Of a DNA stretch of 64,000 nucleotides, positions 35,301-47,751 are shown in pieces. This DNA is from Rehmannia glutinosa (taxonomy: Eukaryota; Streptophyta; Magnoliopsida; Lamiales; Orobanchaceae), in NCBI GenBank assembly GCA_016081115.2, contig JABTTQ020002843.1:103124-167123 (forward strand), read 5' to 3'. Below the pieces are notes generated by a model. The model did not search any database. It had not been told where the DNA came from and was given only the letters and a program-made list of their open reading frames with translations. Each line of letters opens with the position of its first letter. Within the stretch, counting starts at the first letter, position 1. The position numbers and the translations under genes are program-made.

Positions 35301-36150
35301 TCTTTTTTTTTTCCAAATTTGTATGCTTTATTTATGGGTAATCTCCGAATCTCCGTCCCGAACCGGACCGTACCATCCCGTCCCATTAGAACCGAATTTG
35401 TCTCAACCATCCCGAACTTTCGGTGACGGTTCGGGACGGAGATTCTTTTCTATGGTTGTTCGGAGATTTATTTTGAGAATCACCGAACTTGGGATGATTC
35501 TCGAGATTTCCAAATCTCCGAACTGTCCCGTTGTTCGTCTTATTTTTAGCTTCACCGCAAGTGTACGGTGTAGTTTATAGAATAGGGTAAGCAAGGTCGT
35601 ATCCACGAAGACTAATAAATTAGTGCGCTAAGTATTGAACTAAGATAGTCTTATTTTTATTTAGACGATCGAAATTGTATGATTGTTGTATTGAGATTAA
35701 GACAATTTAAATCACTAAAACACAAGATTAAGATAATACAAATGATATAAGTATCAAGATAATGAAATGGATTTCCGAGTTAAGGTTTCGATTAATAATC
35801 CTCTTGTTATCCGGTTTAATCAAGCCACATTATTATCAATATTCCTATAAGACGATCACAAAGCTATTTTATCCTCCCTCTCGAGATGCATATAAAACGT
35901 AGATTGAAATACTTATGCTAGCATCTCTACTCAACATGAAGCATTCAACTCCCAAAAGTTTAAAAGATCAAATATCCTCAAAAATATTTACAAACCTCTC
36001 GATTTATGCAAATATTTGTGTCGAGTATTCAAGATCTAATATTGAAACTCATCTCTCGAATTATGAATCAATATATCAAATAAGTTAAATCATTGATCAA
36101 GTGATAAAACAAGAATAGGCTCAAAATACTCAAATAGGCTTCAAGATAAT

Positions 36151-37407
36151 TGTTAGTCCAAGTGGCTACAATAATCTAGAGGGGGTGAATAGATTATGCC
36201 GATTTTTCGCAAATCACCCTCTTTTCGAAACAACGAGTAGACAACAAGAATGTAAATGCTGAAAATAAACAACACTCGTTGATTTAAAGAGGTTCAACCC
36301 ACCTAGGGCCTAATCCTCTACCACCCCAAAGATTCCAGGGATGGATTTTAAAAAGAAAAAAAGATTTTATTAATTTACCAAAAATTAATACAACACCTTG
36401 AGGATTACCACAACCCTCTTTCACCACCTTGAGGATTACCACAACCCTCTTACAACACCTTTGAAGATTACCACAACCTTCAAACACCTATCACCTAGAT
36501 CACCCAAGTGTATTCTTACCACAAGAATACTCACAAGGATGTCTTGTGTTGAATGATGACCAAAATCAAGATTACAACTCAATAATGATTGATACAATAT
36601 GAGTACAAGTGTAATCAAGAATTGAAAGCCTAGACCTCAAATAAGTGCAAGTGAAAGTGCTTAGCTAATACAACAAGATATATGAAAGTGTTTGCTCAAT
36701 TGCTCTTTTGCTTGTATATTGTGTATTGTATCTTGTTGCTTGAATGAAGCCTCTATTTATAGGAGAGGACTTGGCTTTCATTTCCGGACATTGGCTCCTC
36801 CTTGGGGAGTGATTTGCGCAAAAGAAACCATTTAAAATGATCAATATAGTTGTTAGAAATCAATCCCACAAAATAGGGAAAAGTTGTCCGAAAAACGCAA
36901 CGGATAGTTCTTCGATAAACATAGGGTTCGACCGTCGCGCAGAGATAAGATTGAAATTGAATTCTCGCGAATTTTTACTGTGAGGGGACCGGTCGAAGGG
37001 GTGCGACGGTCGCCCTTAGTTGGACCGGTTGCCCTTAACGATTTTTAAACGAGAGAAGTCCGGGAACAAAATCCAACTGCGCAGTGCTGGTCGCCGTCGG
37101 CCGACCGCACCGTCGCCCACCGGTCGGCCGTCGCCCCGCCGCTGTTTTTCTTACGCCCCATTTTTGCTTTCTCGGCTCAACTCAGTACGGGTTGCCCTAT
37201 AGGCGATCGGTCGAGCTCGAAACAAATGTGTTGTCCAATGTTTTATTGAAAATAAACTTCAAGAAATACTCCAGAAAAATAGTAAGAACATTTTAAGTTG
37301 ATCGGAAGTATTTAGACAACATTTAGGGACATAGTTTTGGTTTAAAAACATGTTTGAACAAAATCGAACATAATCATCAAAATCATGATAAAAACATTTA
37401 TCTAACA
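36151..37407 (-). repeat. Copia solo LTR nested in the Athila LTR
   Basis: On the minus strand it starts TGTTAGATAAATG and ends CACTTGGACTAACA, as in the LTRs at 1837, 7450 and 10580. Flanks are a perfect ATAAT duplication (36146-36150 and 37408-37412). The other Athila LTR has the unoccupied site with a single ATAAT at 48366-48370. TATAAATAG is at 36753-36761 and several GACCGGTC words at 36925-37215. No internal sequence remains. Confidence 0.95.
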
Positions 37408-37796
37408 ATAATAACTTCAACTAAGATTAAAACATCCAACAAGAGTTCATTAATCTACTTCCAAAACCTGGAAATCACAAGAGTTTAGCTACACATGATT
37501 TCTAAACAACTCATACATAAATTGTTCAAAGCCATTACAAATGAAAATGAAAGATTGAGACTAAAAGAGAAGCAAGAAAAACTTAGGAACGCCGACAATC
37601 TCTCGATATATCTCCATTCTTCAAGCTCCGATGCAGCCCGGTTTTCTCCTTGATATCTTCTTCCAAGAGTTGACCCTTGTCTTGTGTTGTAGATCCCAAA
37701 AATGCCAGAGAATCCTTGTGTGCGCCCCCCAAAAAGCCTTTTTATACCCACCTTCAAGTTTAGGGCATAATGCTGCAGATTATGGGATTCCAGCGC

Positions 37797-38050
37797 AGAC
37801 GCACGGGTGGTGCGTCGGAGCACGGGCTACCCGTGCGCCACCCTGTTGAAATAATCCAAGTCTTTGTAGAGCGCACGGGTGGTGCGTCGGAGCACGGGCT
37901 ACCCGTGCGCTATCCCGATGAATTCATCCATTCTCTCGTAGAACGCACGGGTGGTGCGTAGAGCGGCCTACCCGTGCGCCATGCAGGCTCAAATGTTCTT
38001 TATTCGGGGGTGCACGGGTGGTGTCCGAGGCACGCCCAACCCGTGTGCCC
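37797..38050. repeat. Array of four GC-rich hairpins in Athila 3' LTR
   Basis: Four units at about 37800-37839, 37871-37910, 37943-37980 and 38011-38050 each run from GCACGGGTGGTGCG to a CTACCCGTGCGC-type end. GCGCACGGGT pairs with ACCCGTGCGC, so each can form a strong stem of about 10 bp around a loop of about 20 bases. Spacing is about 70 bp. The units stand out sharply from AT-rich surroundings. Confidence 0.85.
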
Positions 38051-38315
38051 CCGCCTTTTCCTTAGACGCTCAACTTTCGCCTTTTTTTGGCTTCACTTTT
38101 CGTATACTCACTCAATTCTCCGTGTTTCCACTTTGCTATCCTCGTATTCGTATTCAATTTGCTTCAAATATCATGCAATTCCTACAAAATAAGCAAAGTG
38201 TAATATCTTTTCCACAAAGAGTGAATATGCAACATTTAACGCGAGTATGTGCATGTTTGCCCATCATTATAGCCTTAAATACGCCTCAAAATACATGCAA
38301 AACTCACACCTATCA

Positions 38316-38330
38316 AAATCCCCAAACTTA
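38316..38330 (-). promoter_or_regulatory. Athila polypurine tract
   Basis: On the minus strand TAAGTTTGGGGATTT lies directly before the TGATAGG start of the 3' LTR. A TTTGGGG-containing tract is usual in Athila elements. Confidence 0.7.
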
Positions 38331-39780
38331 AATCGTTGACCGTCCCGATCAACAATGTTTAGAACACGATAAGGCACAACAGGGAGATAAGAATAACAGG
38401 CGCACACAGAGAACCCACAAGAAGATCCATATTGTTCGTCATGAATGTTGAGCACAACCCAATCAAGCCTCAAATATCTAATCAAAGAATACGCCTCAAG
38501 TAAAACAAAGTGAAATGCTCAATTCCAACTCTCAAAGTTAAGTGTATACTCTCATCTCACGAGGATAAAGGACGTGTTTACGCTCAAATCAATTTGATGT
38601 CGCAAAATTACCATAGGCTTGCAATTCGTCTCATATCTCCGCCACTAGAGTGTATGCAATTTGTGAATCAAAAAGGACTTTCTCATTTGGTTGTAATGAA
38701 GTCTTTGGTTTGGGTAGGAAATTTTGGATAAAGTGACTCAAACTCGAGTATATAGACCGATGAGCATATCAATCATTTTCATTACAATCCCATATGCTAC
38801 TCCAATCATCCCTCATTTTTATCAACTTTATTTATCTCCATTTCCTTTCTTTCTTTTTGAGAATCGCCTCAAATCACAATCCTTCGCCCCCAAGTTTATC
38901 AACTTTTCAATTTTTTTTTTTTCATTTGTGCATTTTCAACACTTCTTTTTCAACTTCTTTCCTTCCTCTTTTTGTTCAATTTAACCAAGTATGCTCACTT
39001 ATCCTACTTTTCAATTCCCACCCATTCAACCTCATTCATTCGTTTTTACTCAACGCTATACATTCGAGTTTAAGGTGATGGATATATTAAGATCATGGGT
39101 TAAATCTTGTGGTTATCAAAAAAATAGGCTATAGGCTTGACTTGGCTAACTAGGAATTTCAACATCTTTAGGTAGGTAAAAGGCTTGAAAGGCTAGCAAA
39201 GATGGCCTTTAATCACATTCACATTCGCATACAACATGTGGCCTCGACAGAGATACCCAAGCAAGTTCTAGAATTTTAACAACATGAATGATACACTCAA
39301 ATCACAACAAGATCGCACAAGATACAAGCAAAGAAAGGCTCAAAAGCTCACAGTGCTTGCAATTATGTAATTCAAAGCATCAAACCAAGTTTTCCATATC
39401 AACATGCTCAATGTCATCTATTCAGGGCTCAATCAACTCATAATCAACATCCAATCCCAACAATATGAATTTTCAATCAACACACAAACAACAAGTTGCA
39501 ACATGCCCGGTCAACTCACTCTCTAACCACTACGAAAGCAATAGACGTGCTAAAGCTATAAATGTGCTCTAATGCAAATGCAACCTAGAATGCTCTAATG
39601 CAACTATATGAAAACACGAAATGCATGATTTTTTTTTTTGTATCCACACTTTTCATATATTAAAATACTATCTCTCCCCAAACTTGAATGAAATTATAGT
39701 GTCTAAGGGGAAAAATAGAATTTCAATAACGAAAAGTGGGGATATACCTTAATCATCATGCGGTGGCGGCGGTGGGAAGT
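38331..39780 (-). other. Athila 3' untranslated region
   Basis: Low-GC sequence between the third-ORF region and the polypurine tract. No coding frame or known domain was seen. It contains T-rich runs (about 38908-38930, 39632-39640). Confidence 0.6.
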
Positions 39781-41230
39781 GGCCTGGGAAATATGCCACA
39801 TTTGTAACTATTGAGCACTTGCCACGCGTCTCCTCGGAACGCCGATCATAGCGCTCCGAACGCGAGAAAATCAGCCCGATGTTGCCTCAAATCTTCCCCT
39901 GTTGCCTCAACTCCTCTCCTTGCCGACGCAAGTCCTCCCCAAACGCATATAACATGTCTTGAAAATCGTGCCGCGTTGGGGCCCTCCACTATGAGAAGTA
40001 CGGGACGATCCCCGCTTTGAGAACGTCGGGGTAATCGCCTCCGTGTGAGGACTCGGGTATATCATATCCAATTTGGGGGTGATGAGGTTCCACCCCATTT
40101 CTCTTCCATGTATCTCATCCTCCTCCGCCACCAAATCTTCCTCATCCTGGAAGCCTTCAACTCGCGCCTCTTCCTTGCATCTATAGCCTCTGTAATTCGG
40201 TTATGTACGCCGAGTTCACTAGGAAGTTGGTGGTATCCGTCAATGTATCGACTGTGGTGTATGGCGGGTTAGGCAACTAAATGCAAAGACCTTTCTTTCG
40301 TAGAAGTACTAATGTGTTGTCTTCGTTTGCTATGAACTTCATGTGGTGCAACGATGCCAAATTAACCCGAGTGATGCCCGGAATAGGCTCCAAGCCTCGG
40401 AAATCGACGTTGAAATGCCGGGCAATAGGGGTAATGAGGCCCCTATAGAAATCGCACCCTCTTCCCGCCTAGCTAATCGTTTCTATTTGCTCGCGAAATT
40501 GATTTAATGTGTTGTAGGGGTATTTGTGACCATACACCATATTAGATATAGCTCCTTAGTAGTCATCCTCCAATATTTTCTCGGGCGAACACGGAGGATG
40601 CGGCCACGCGTTGTATGTACCGGAAAACGGATTCCTGGATCCAAGAGGCTTTGGCGGTCCGTGCGGCATACAACATAGGCCCCGTTTGTGGTGTTTCCAC
40701 AAGCATTCTCCAAAAGTCATATTGATCATAATGGGGCATCGGGCGGGTACGAGCGTTCGTTGAAACCTCAAAAATGGTATTCAATTGGGTCATAGAGGCA
40801 GGTTGTCTACGAACATTCCCCAACCCGGAAGCGTATCATGTATGGTTCAAAAGTCCCACCTTGTTTGAGTACTTCCACCGACTAAAAACTCCAAGCATGT
40901 GAATTGTTTAAAGGTCGGCCACCTTCGGCTCATAAAATTGGTCCATCCGACCTTTGCAAAGAGACGCCAAACGCCCTCATGTATCCCCAAAGTTTGGGTA
41001 CGGGTCATCGTCGGCATAGCGGGATGGAGCTATTTGGCGACCACCAAGCGATTCCATCGCCAAGATCATCGCGTTTGTCAAGTCAACCCCATATGCCGCA
41101 GATCTGTTTTGGTCTACCTCGGCGGTGCCACGCCTCGTTGTGCCGCCTCGCGTGCACGTCTCCTTCCACCCTGGGGATTTCTTCGCTTTCGACCATGAAG
41201 GATTTGTACCGAAATACATTCCATTAACAT
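39780..41230 (-). pseudogene. Athila third-ORF (post-integrase) region
   Basis: Minus-strand frames carry blocks such as DQFYEPKVADL and TIHMLGVFSRWKYSNKVGLL (around 40850-40960), PMPHYDQYDFWRMLVETPQT (40690-40750) and a basic, Arg-rich stretch RITEAIDARKRRELKASRMR (about 40130-40200). Several frame changes join them. Athila elements carry an extra ORF after integrase, sometimes called envelope-like or ATHILA ORF-1-type. Position and style fit, but I see no signal peptide or transmembrane segment, so I would not call it an envelope. Confidence 0.5.
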
Positions 41231-41823
41231 CCCAAGATCATCAATGGCAACAACAAAGTAGGTGATTAATGCTAACATATTAGGTGATGCAAATTCACTT
41301 CCCTACTTTCACTTTGATCGATCAACTACCCCAAGTAAGCAAGAATTATGGCCATTCTAGAAAAGTATTAGCTCAAACAATCATTGGCCATGCCTTATTC
41401 ATCAATATATCATCAAAAATCTCCTCAATTACACATGCCCACAAAGTGTTTGATAAATTGCCTTAAAGAAGATTTCATTCAAAACATATCAAAAATATCA
41501 AAGCTAGCACCAATCATGATTCTCATTACATAATTGACAAGAAATTCGCAAGGAAAACGATGCTCTTACCGGAATTTTCGAATTTCGAATCAAAGTGAAG
41601 AACTTGAACCCTAGGTGCTTTATCTTCAATTTTCTTCAAGCAAACTTGAATACAATGCAACTTGTGGTTCTAATGTGATGGGGGAGTGATTAAATGGGAG
41701 AATTTAGGTGGAAATTGCAAGAAATTTTGAAGGCAAGGAAATTTGAGAGATGGGCGCGTGATTTGGGGGATTTTGAGAAGAAAGAGCGCTTTAAAACTGC
41801 TCTTATTTATGCCCCTTCGAAAG

Positions 41824-41931
41824 GCGCACGGGTGGTGCGTCAAGCACGGCTACCCGTGCGCCACCCGGTAGAATTCCTCAACTCTGTATGGCGCACGGGT
41901 GGTGTGCCAACGCACGGTTACCCCGTGCGCA
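41824..41931. repeat. Two GC-rich hairpins in Athila internal region
   Basis: Two units with the same GCGCACGGGTGGTG..ACCCGTGCGC architecture as the LTR array (about 41825-41864 and 41889-41931). They sit between the third-ORF region and the integrase end. Confidence 0.8.
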
Positions 41932-42133
41932 CTTGTACAAAGAATTCAGGTATTTTTGTTTTTGAAAACACACAAATCGCACTAATTAATAGAAACACGC
42001 ATATCAAATCACTCAAATCACACAAAATTGAAACTAAACACACACAAAAATGAAAGTCACACGAAAAACCGTTGGGTTGCCTCCCAACAAGCGCTATATT
42101 TAACGCCTTTAGCTTGACGCCTGTTTTGTTAAA

Positions 42134-43498
42134 TTACGGGTCGCGCAAGGTGGTGGATGTCACCTCCTCTTGATTTCCTCGGTGGAAGTAATGCTTAATC
42201 CGTTGGCCGTTTACCATGAAGGTCTCACCTTCTTTTGTCAACAATTCTACAATCCGGGTGGATTCAATACTTTCTTTATCACGAATGGGCCCACCACTTT
42301 GACTTGAGTTTTCCGGGAAAAATTTAAGGCGTGAATTGTATAGAGCAGGTTCTCCTGGCAAAAACTCTCTTTTCTTGATCATCTTATCATGCCACCTCTT
42401 GGTTCTTTCCTTATAAATTCGGGAGTTTTTGTAAGCTTCATCCCGAAACTCTTCCATCCGATTCAAATGGAGCAACCTTTCCTTAGGCTTTCTAAAAATC
42501 CATATTTAGCTTTTTGATCGCCTGCAATGCCTTGTGTTCTAACTCCACCCGGTAAATGGCACGATTTCCAAAACAAGTTGATAGGGGATGTTCCCAACGG
42601 AGTCTTATATGCTGTCCGGTATGCCCACAAAGCGTCATCCAATTTTAACGCCCAATCTTTTTGGTTGATGTTCACCGTCTTTTCAAGGATTTGTTTGATC
42701 TCCATGTTAGCCACTTGTCGCATGTCCATTGGCTTGTGGATGATATGCCAATGCAACTTTATGTTTGACCCCATATTTTGCCAACAAGTTGCTCATCAAT
42801 TTGTTTACAAAATGCGACCCTCCATCACTAATTAAAGCTCTTGGAGTGCCGAATCTAGTAAAGATGCTTTTCTTAAGGAATCGCATTACAACCTCGAGCA
42901 TCATTTGTTTTGGAAGGAATCGCTCTACCCAACGGGATACATATTCCATCGCAAGTAGAATATATTGATAGCCCGAAGATGATGGAAATGGGCCCATAAA
43001 ATCAATCCCCACACATCGAACAACTCCACTTCGATTACATTGGTCATTGGCATCTCGTGTTTCCTTGAAATGTTTCCCATTCACGACACTGGTCACATTG
43101 TTGCACAAACAAATAAATCATTAAATAAAGTGGGCAATATAGCCCACTCGCAATACCTTCGCCACATTTGCGAGTGGGGCCAAAATGTCCGCCCAGAGGA
43201 GCGGAGTGACATCGTTGTAGACTCCTCCCATTCTTCTCGAGGCACGCATCTTCTTATGATTTTGTTCGCGCACCTCTTAAAGAGTAGGGGATCATCCCAC
43301 ATGTAGAACTTTACATCATGTAAGAATTTCTTCTTTTGATACGTTGATAGATCCAGGAGGTAGAACCGATACCAAGTAGTTGACAAAGTCCGTATACCAC
43401 GTAAACTTTGCCTCAAGCATGAGTAATCGCTCATCGAAACTCTCTTTTATTAATCTCGCATTTCCTTTTGCTCCCTCTTGATTTTCTAATCGTGACAA
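42134..43498 (-). pseudogene. Athila integrase and C-terminal tail
   Basis: The N-terminal zinc-binding region follows KFYMWDDPLLFKRCANKIIR (about 43300). The catalytic core shows GIDFMGPFPSS (first Asp, about 43000), TRFGTPRALISDGGSHF (second Asp, about 42830) and KLDDALWAYRTAYKTPLGTS (after the Glu, about 42600). The tail reads KEREFLPGEPALYNSRLKFF-like sequence (KKREFLPGEPALYNSRLKFF, about 42330-42390). Frame changes occur near 43100, 42720 and 42470. The enzyme would insert element cDNA; this copy is broken. Confidence 0.88.
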
Positions 43499-43499
43499 A

Positions 43500-44950
43500 T
43501 GGTCTCGCTACCACGTTCGCATCCTTTCCGGTCCTTGATTTCCACATCAAACTCTTGCAATAATAAGATCCATCGAATCAACCTCGGTTGCCAGATCCTT
43601 CTTGTCAAAGAGGTATTTGATAGCCGCATGGTCGGTATGAACAATCGTTTTCGCCCGATCAAGTAAGATCGAATTTATCGAATGCGAAAAACAATCGCCA
43701 ACATCTCTTTTCGGTTGTGGTATAATCGCTGTTGAGCACTATCCAACGCTCGACTTGCATAATAGATGGATCTCGACAATTTTTCCTCTTTTGACCGAGA
43801 AAAAACCCCAACCGCAAAGTCGCTTGCATCACATATCATCTCAAATGGTTGACTCCAATGGGGGGCATATAGGTGCGGTCACCAATGCCGTCTTCAACGT
43901 TTGAACTCGCAAACATTCATTGGAAAAAATGAAAGCAAAGATCTTTTTCTAGCAATTGGCTCAAGGGCTTAGAGATTTTAGAAAAGTCACGGATAAACTT
44001 TCAGTAAAATCGTGCATGGCCCAAAAATCTCCGAATGGCTTTTCGTTTGTAGGAGGTGGTAACTTCTCAATTGCTACAATCTTTGCCCGATCAACTTCCA
44101 AACTGCGGAAGAGACTCGATGACCAAAGACAATACCATCGCGCACCATAAAATGGCACTTTTCCCAATTGAGTACCAGGTTAGTCTCCTCACATCATTTG
44201 TAAGACTAAGGAAAGATTGTGAAGACAATTATCAAAAGAATTACCGAACACAGAGAAATCATCCATAAATACCTCCATAACCTTTTCAATTAAATCATGA
44301 AATATAGCCATTATACAACGTTGGAAAGTGGCGGTGCATTACATAACCCAAATGGCATGCGATTTAAATGCAAATGTACCATAAGGACACGTAAATGTCG
44401 TTTTTCCGATCTTAGGTGCAATCATGATTTGATCTAAAAAGCAATAATAGTCGTAACGCCAAACGATCCAACATCATATCGATAAAGGAAGAGGAAAATG
44501 ATCTTTTCGAGTGGCGTCATTAAGTTTTCTATAATCAATACATATTCGCCACCCAGAACAATTCTAGTAGCAATTTGTTCCTCATTCTCATTAGTCACAA
44601 TCATTATTACCCCCTTTTTTCGGCACCACTTGTAAGGACTTACCCATGAACTATCGATATAGCATAAATGATCCGACATCCAACCATTTCAACACTTCCT
44701 TCCTAACCACATCTTGCATGATAGGGTTTAGTCGTCTTTGGTTTTGCAATCGATGGTTTATAAACATCTTCCATCCGAATTTTATGCATCACAATGGATG
44801 GACTTATGCCTTTTAAATCAGTTATAGACCATCCTAGTGCCGACTTATGTTTTCGTAAAACCCTTAACAGATTTATCAAGTTGAGTAGGAGTGAGAAGAG
44901 ATGAAACGATTATCGGATTTGCATTATTTGCCCCCAAGGAATGCATATTT
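43500..44950 (-). pseudogene. Athila reverse transcriptase and RNase H
   Basis: Minus-strand motifs are DSSWVSPYKWCRKKG and TNENEEQIATRIVLGG (44580-44655), EVFMDDFSVFGNSFDNCLHN (about 44220-44278; FMDD is the catalytic motif) and DRAKIVAIEKLPPPTNEK (about 44040-44090). RNase H lies at about 43560-43900. The fingers region is compressed, and the stretch 44280-44430 holds further frame breaks. Confidence 0.85.
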
Positions 44951-45002
44951 GAGGTGTTCGGGTAATTGCTTGAGTTCCTGAGTCGATGTTGCTATTTCAG
45001 GG

Positions 45003-45112
45003 TCACGCACGGGTTGCCGTGCTCAGCACGGCCCGTGCGCTCTTCATAGACTTCAACTCTACCCTCAAAGCATCACGCGGGTTGCCCATGCGTGGACGCA
45101 TGGGTGGTGCGT
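45003..45112. repeat. GC-rich hairpins between Athila protease and RT
   Basis: Two more degenerate units of the CACGGGT/ACCCGTG type (about 45005-45040 and 45068-45112). The same motif therefore occurs in both LTRs and at two internal places of the element. Confidence 0.7.
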
Positions 45113-45164
45113 TTCGCAAGTTTGGCTCCTTATTTCTCGGCTTTGCGTTTCGCCTCTTGCGCTC

Positions 45165-45820
45165 TTAGGTAGTTTCGATATGATCTAAGGCACAAACATA
45201 GTCGTACAACTCTTGGTTATCAAAATCAAGTACAACACTCGACATTGAGCACGAGTGGGTTAGACCAAATTCCAAATCATCTGTAGACAATGTATGATCA
45301 ACATAATCCTCAATGCATGAACTAACTATATCCAAAAAATTACAATTCTCCACCGAATCATGAAATTTCATTGCCTTATATATAGAAAATAAAACATTCT
45401 CATCATTAACACGTAATGTGAGCTCTCCTTTTGCACATCTATTAAGGCTTTACCCGTGGCTAGAAAAGGACGCCCGAGTATCGTGGAACGTCTTGATCTT
45501 CTTCCATATCCGAACCAAGAAATCCACACAGGAATATAAATTTATCAACTTTTACCAATACGTCTTCAATAATTCCCATTGGATACGTAAGTGGTCGGCC
45601 CCGCAAGTTGCAATGTCACCGTAGTTGGCTTCACGCCGCCTAATCCAAGCTTCCCGAAAATGGACAAAGGCATCAAATTAATACTTGCCCCAAATCACAT
45701 AATGCTTTATTAAAGAAATTACCACCAATAGCACAAGGGATAGTGAAACTCCCCGGATCTTTCGATTTTGTGGTAGCTTTTTTGGATAATCGCACTACAT
45801 TCTTCCGTCAAATTCACCGT
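45165..45820 (-). pseudogene. Athila protease region
   Basis: Minus-strand blocks GSFTIPCAIGGNFFNKALCD and SINLMPLSIFGKLGL (about 45650-45760) correspond to the Athila aspartic-protease entry, where CDLGAS is expected. The Gly-Ala step is disturbed by a missing base. GIIEDVLVKVDKFIFP (about 45535-45585) follows. The end of the region (45165-45371) is an acidic open frame, MKFHDSVENCNFLDIVSSCI, typical of the linker between protease and RT. Confidence 0.75.
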
Positions 45821-45821
45821 T

Positions 45822-47571
45822 TCAAAGCTTGTCATCCCTCCGCTTTTTCGACATAACATCCTTAAGAAATTTCGCATAGTTTGGCATCTGTTCTAGTGCG
45901 TCTGCAAAAGGAATGTTAATGTGCAATTTCTTAAATATATCAAGGAATTTGGAAAATTGATCATCAAGCTTTTTCTTTTGAAATCTTTGAGGAAAGGGAA
46001 GAGATATAGGCAACTTAGATATATTCGAGTTAGATGATGATTTTAGCTTCTCAGCCCCTGTTTGTTCCGCCTCTTTGTTCTCTTCTTTCCTATTTTCTTC
46101 AATATCATCCTTCATCACGGATTCTCCCGCCTTCCCCTCGATGCTTCATCCGAAAGTTTGATTCCCCATTTTTCTTTAGGTCCCTCATATTCTGTACCGC
46201 TTGACGAATCGCCTTGCATTATTCCTTAGGATTCATTTCCGTATTACTTGAAATTGACCCTTGTGATGTTGACCACCCACAATTATAGCCAATTGACCCA
46301 TTTGAGTCTCCGCATTCTTTATCGAGCTTGTCACTTGTTGTTCTATCTTATCCACATCCTAGAATCTTGCTTAGCGAGGTGGCTCCTCGTATCATTCATG
46401 AATGCATTAGATTGATTTATGAAGGAGGTGAGTGCATCTTCCAACGACGATTTGCCTTCCCCATTTCCGCCTCCACTTGAAGCATTAAATCCCGGCGGAG
46501 GTTGTAACACATTCTTTGTATTTGCGTAGGAAAAATTTTCATGATTTCTCAACCCTGGATGGTAGTGCGTTGGGTTTGAATTATTCCGGAAATTGTTGAA
46601 ATTCCGGTTATTCACATAATTTACCTCTTCCATTGGATATAGAAGAGCTTCACTACCCATGCTCGTGCCTGCTTCTGGCCCCTTCGTCAATACACTCAAT
46701 TGAGTTGTCAAAGCCGCTACTTGTGCCGTCAATGTTTTAATTGGGTCTGAATCCGAGATTTCGCAACTCGTTGTACATTAGATCTTTCGGATGGCCACGT
46801 AGCAATCGTTCATGGCCATTTCTTCAAGAAGGTTCAAGGCATCTTGTGGAAACCTTGCCAACAATGCTCCTCCCGCTGCGGCATCCACAAAGGCCCTCGT
46901 TTGTCCCATTAAACCATTGTAGAAGAAACATAACTGTTGATCCTCTGGAAACCCATGTTGTGGACATCTACGTAACAAATCCCGAAACCTTTCCCAAGCC
47001 TCATACAAAGGCTCTGAGTCGAACTGTCGGAATTGAGTAATCTCGCTTTTGAGCTGCAAAGTTTTGCTCGGTGGAAAGAATTTAAACAAGAACTTTTGGC
47101 TCGGTTCGTCCCATGTGCTTACACGCTTCAAGGCCAAAGTACCCAACCAATTTCTCGCCTTATCTCGTAAAGAGAATGGGAACAGCGCAATCTTATGGCG
47201 TCATTTGAGACTCCGTTCATTTTGATCGTATTGCATATTTGGATAAAATGTGCAAGGTGAGAGTTAGGATCTTGATTCTGAACCCCCAAACGATTCGTTA
47301 CACCATATTGATCGAGTCGGTTTGAGCTCGAAGTTGTTGGCATTGATAGGAATATGGGCAATACCACCGTAATTACGATTCATTTGTGGTCGAAAGTAAT
47401 CACGAATGACTTTGTGTGGAACCGGTAGATCGGTAACTCGTTTCCACCATTGATTGTCGGTATTGGTAACTCATTCAAATCCCCCATTATCGGATTGTGT
47501 TGTCTTTCAATCCGTCTAGTGGTAGCATCGATTCTTCTCAAAGCCTCGACTTCCAGTATAAGCGGTATCAA
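45822..47571 (-). pseudogene. Athila gag
   Basis: The retrotransposon gag domain lies at 46778-47146, with LYEAWERFRDLLRRCPQHGF and DAAAGGALLARFPQDALNLL, highly typical of Athila. Upstream, MIPLILEVEALRRIDATTRR (47571) is near the N-terminus and GVQNQDPNSHLAHFIQICNT (about 47240) leads into the domain. Downstream are a polar Asn/Gly-rich segment (46343-46732) and a basic helix ending FSKFLDIFKKLHINIPFADA (about 45880-45960), which precedes the protease. Frame changes at about 47370, 47130, 46735 and 46200 separate the blocks. Confidence 0.9.
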
Positions 47572-47731
47572 GTCCCCTTGTCTCGCGCGTGTTCATGCAC
47601 TACCCGGATCGAACTAAAAGAAACAAGTCAAATAATGAAGAATTAAAGTGAATCCAAAATGTAAAAATAAAATTGTCTAAATTAAAATTAATTCTATCTA
47701 TCGCAATATTAGCACCAAAAATTGTATTAGT

Positions 47732-47745
47732 CCAGAACGGCGCCA
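47732..47745 (-). promoter_or_regulatory. Athila primer-binding site (tRNA-Asp type)
   Basis: On the minus strand TGGCGCCGTTCTGG begins a few bases after the 5' LTR end at 47752. TGGCGCCGTT is the complement of the tRNA-Asp 3' end used by Athila elements. The last four bases diverge. Confidence 0.8.
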
Positions 47746-47751
47746 AAAACT

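Larger units (their letters stand above)
35532..38315 (-). repeat. Athila 3' LTR, carrying a copia solo LTR
   Basis: Minus-strand start is TGATAGGTGTGAG (38315) and end is GACGAACA (35532). Removing 36151-37407 and one ATAAT leaves about 1.52 kb matching 47752-49270, both ending in the same CACCGCAA..GTGTACGGTG stretch. It includes the GC-rich hairpin array at 37800-38050. Confidence 0.9.

Noticed and set aside
37631..38331. Plus-strand frames with RTGGASEHGLP repeats
   Set aside because: They translate the GC-rich hairpin units of the Athila LTR; the same happens at 48831-49188.
40899..41227. Two overlapping plus-strand frames of about 100 residues
   Set aside because: They lie opposite the Athila third-ORF region and show no domain; the minus strand is the coding sense of the element.
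39780..41230. Athila third-ORF region as a true envelope gene
   Set aside because: No signal peptide, transmembrane segment or cleavage site is visible; position alone is not enough.
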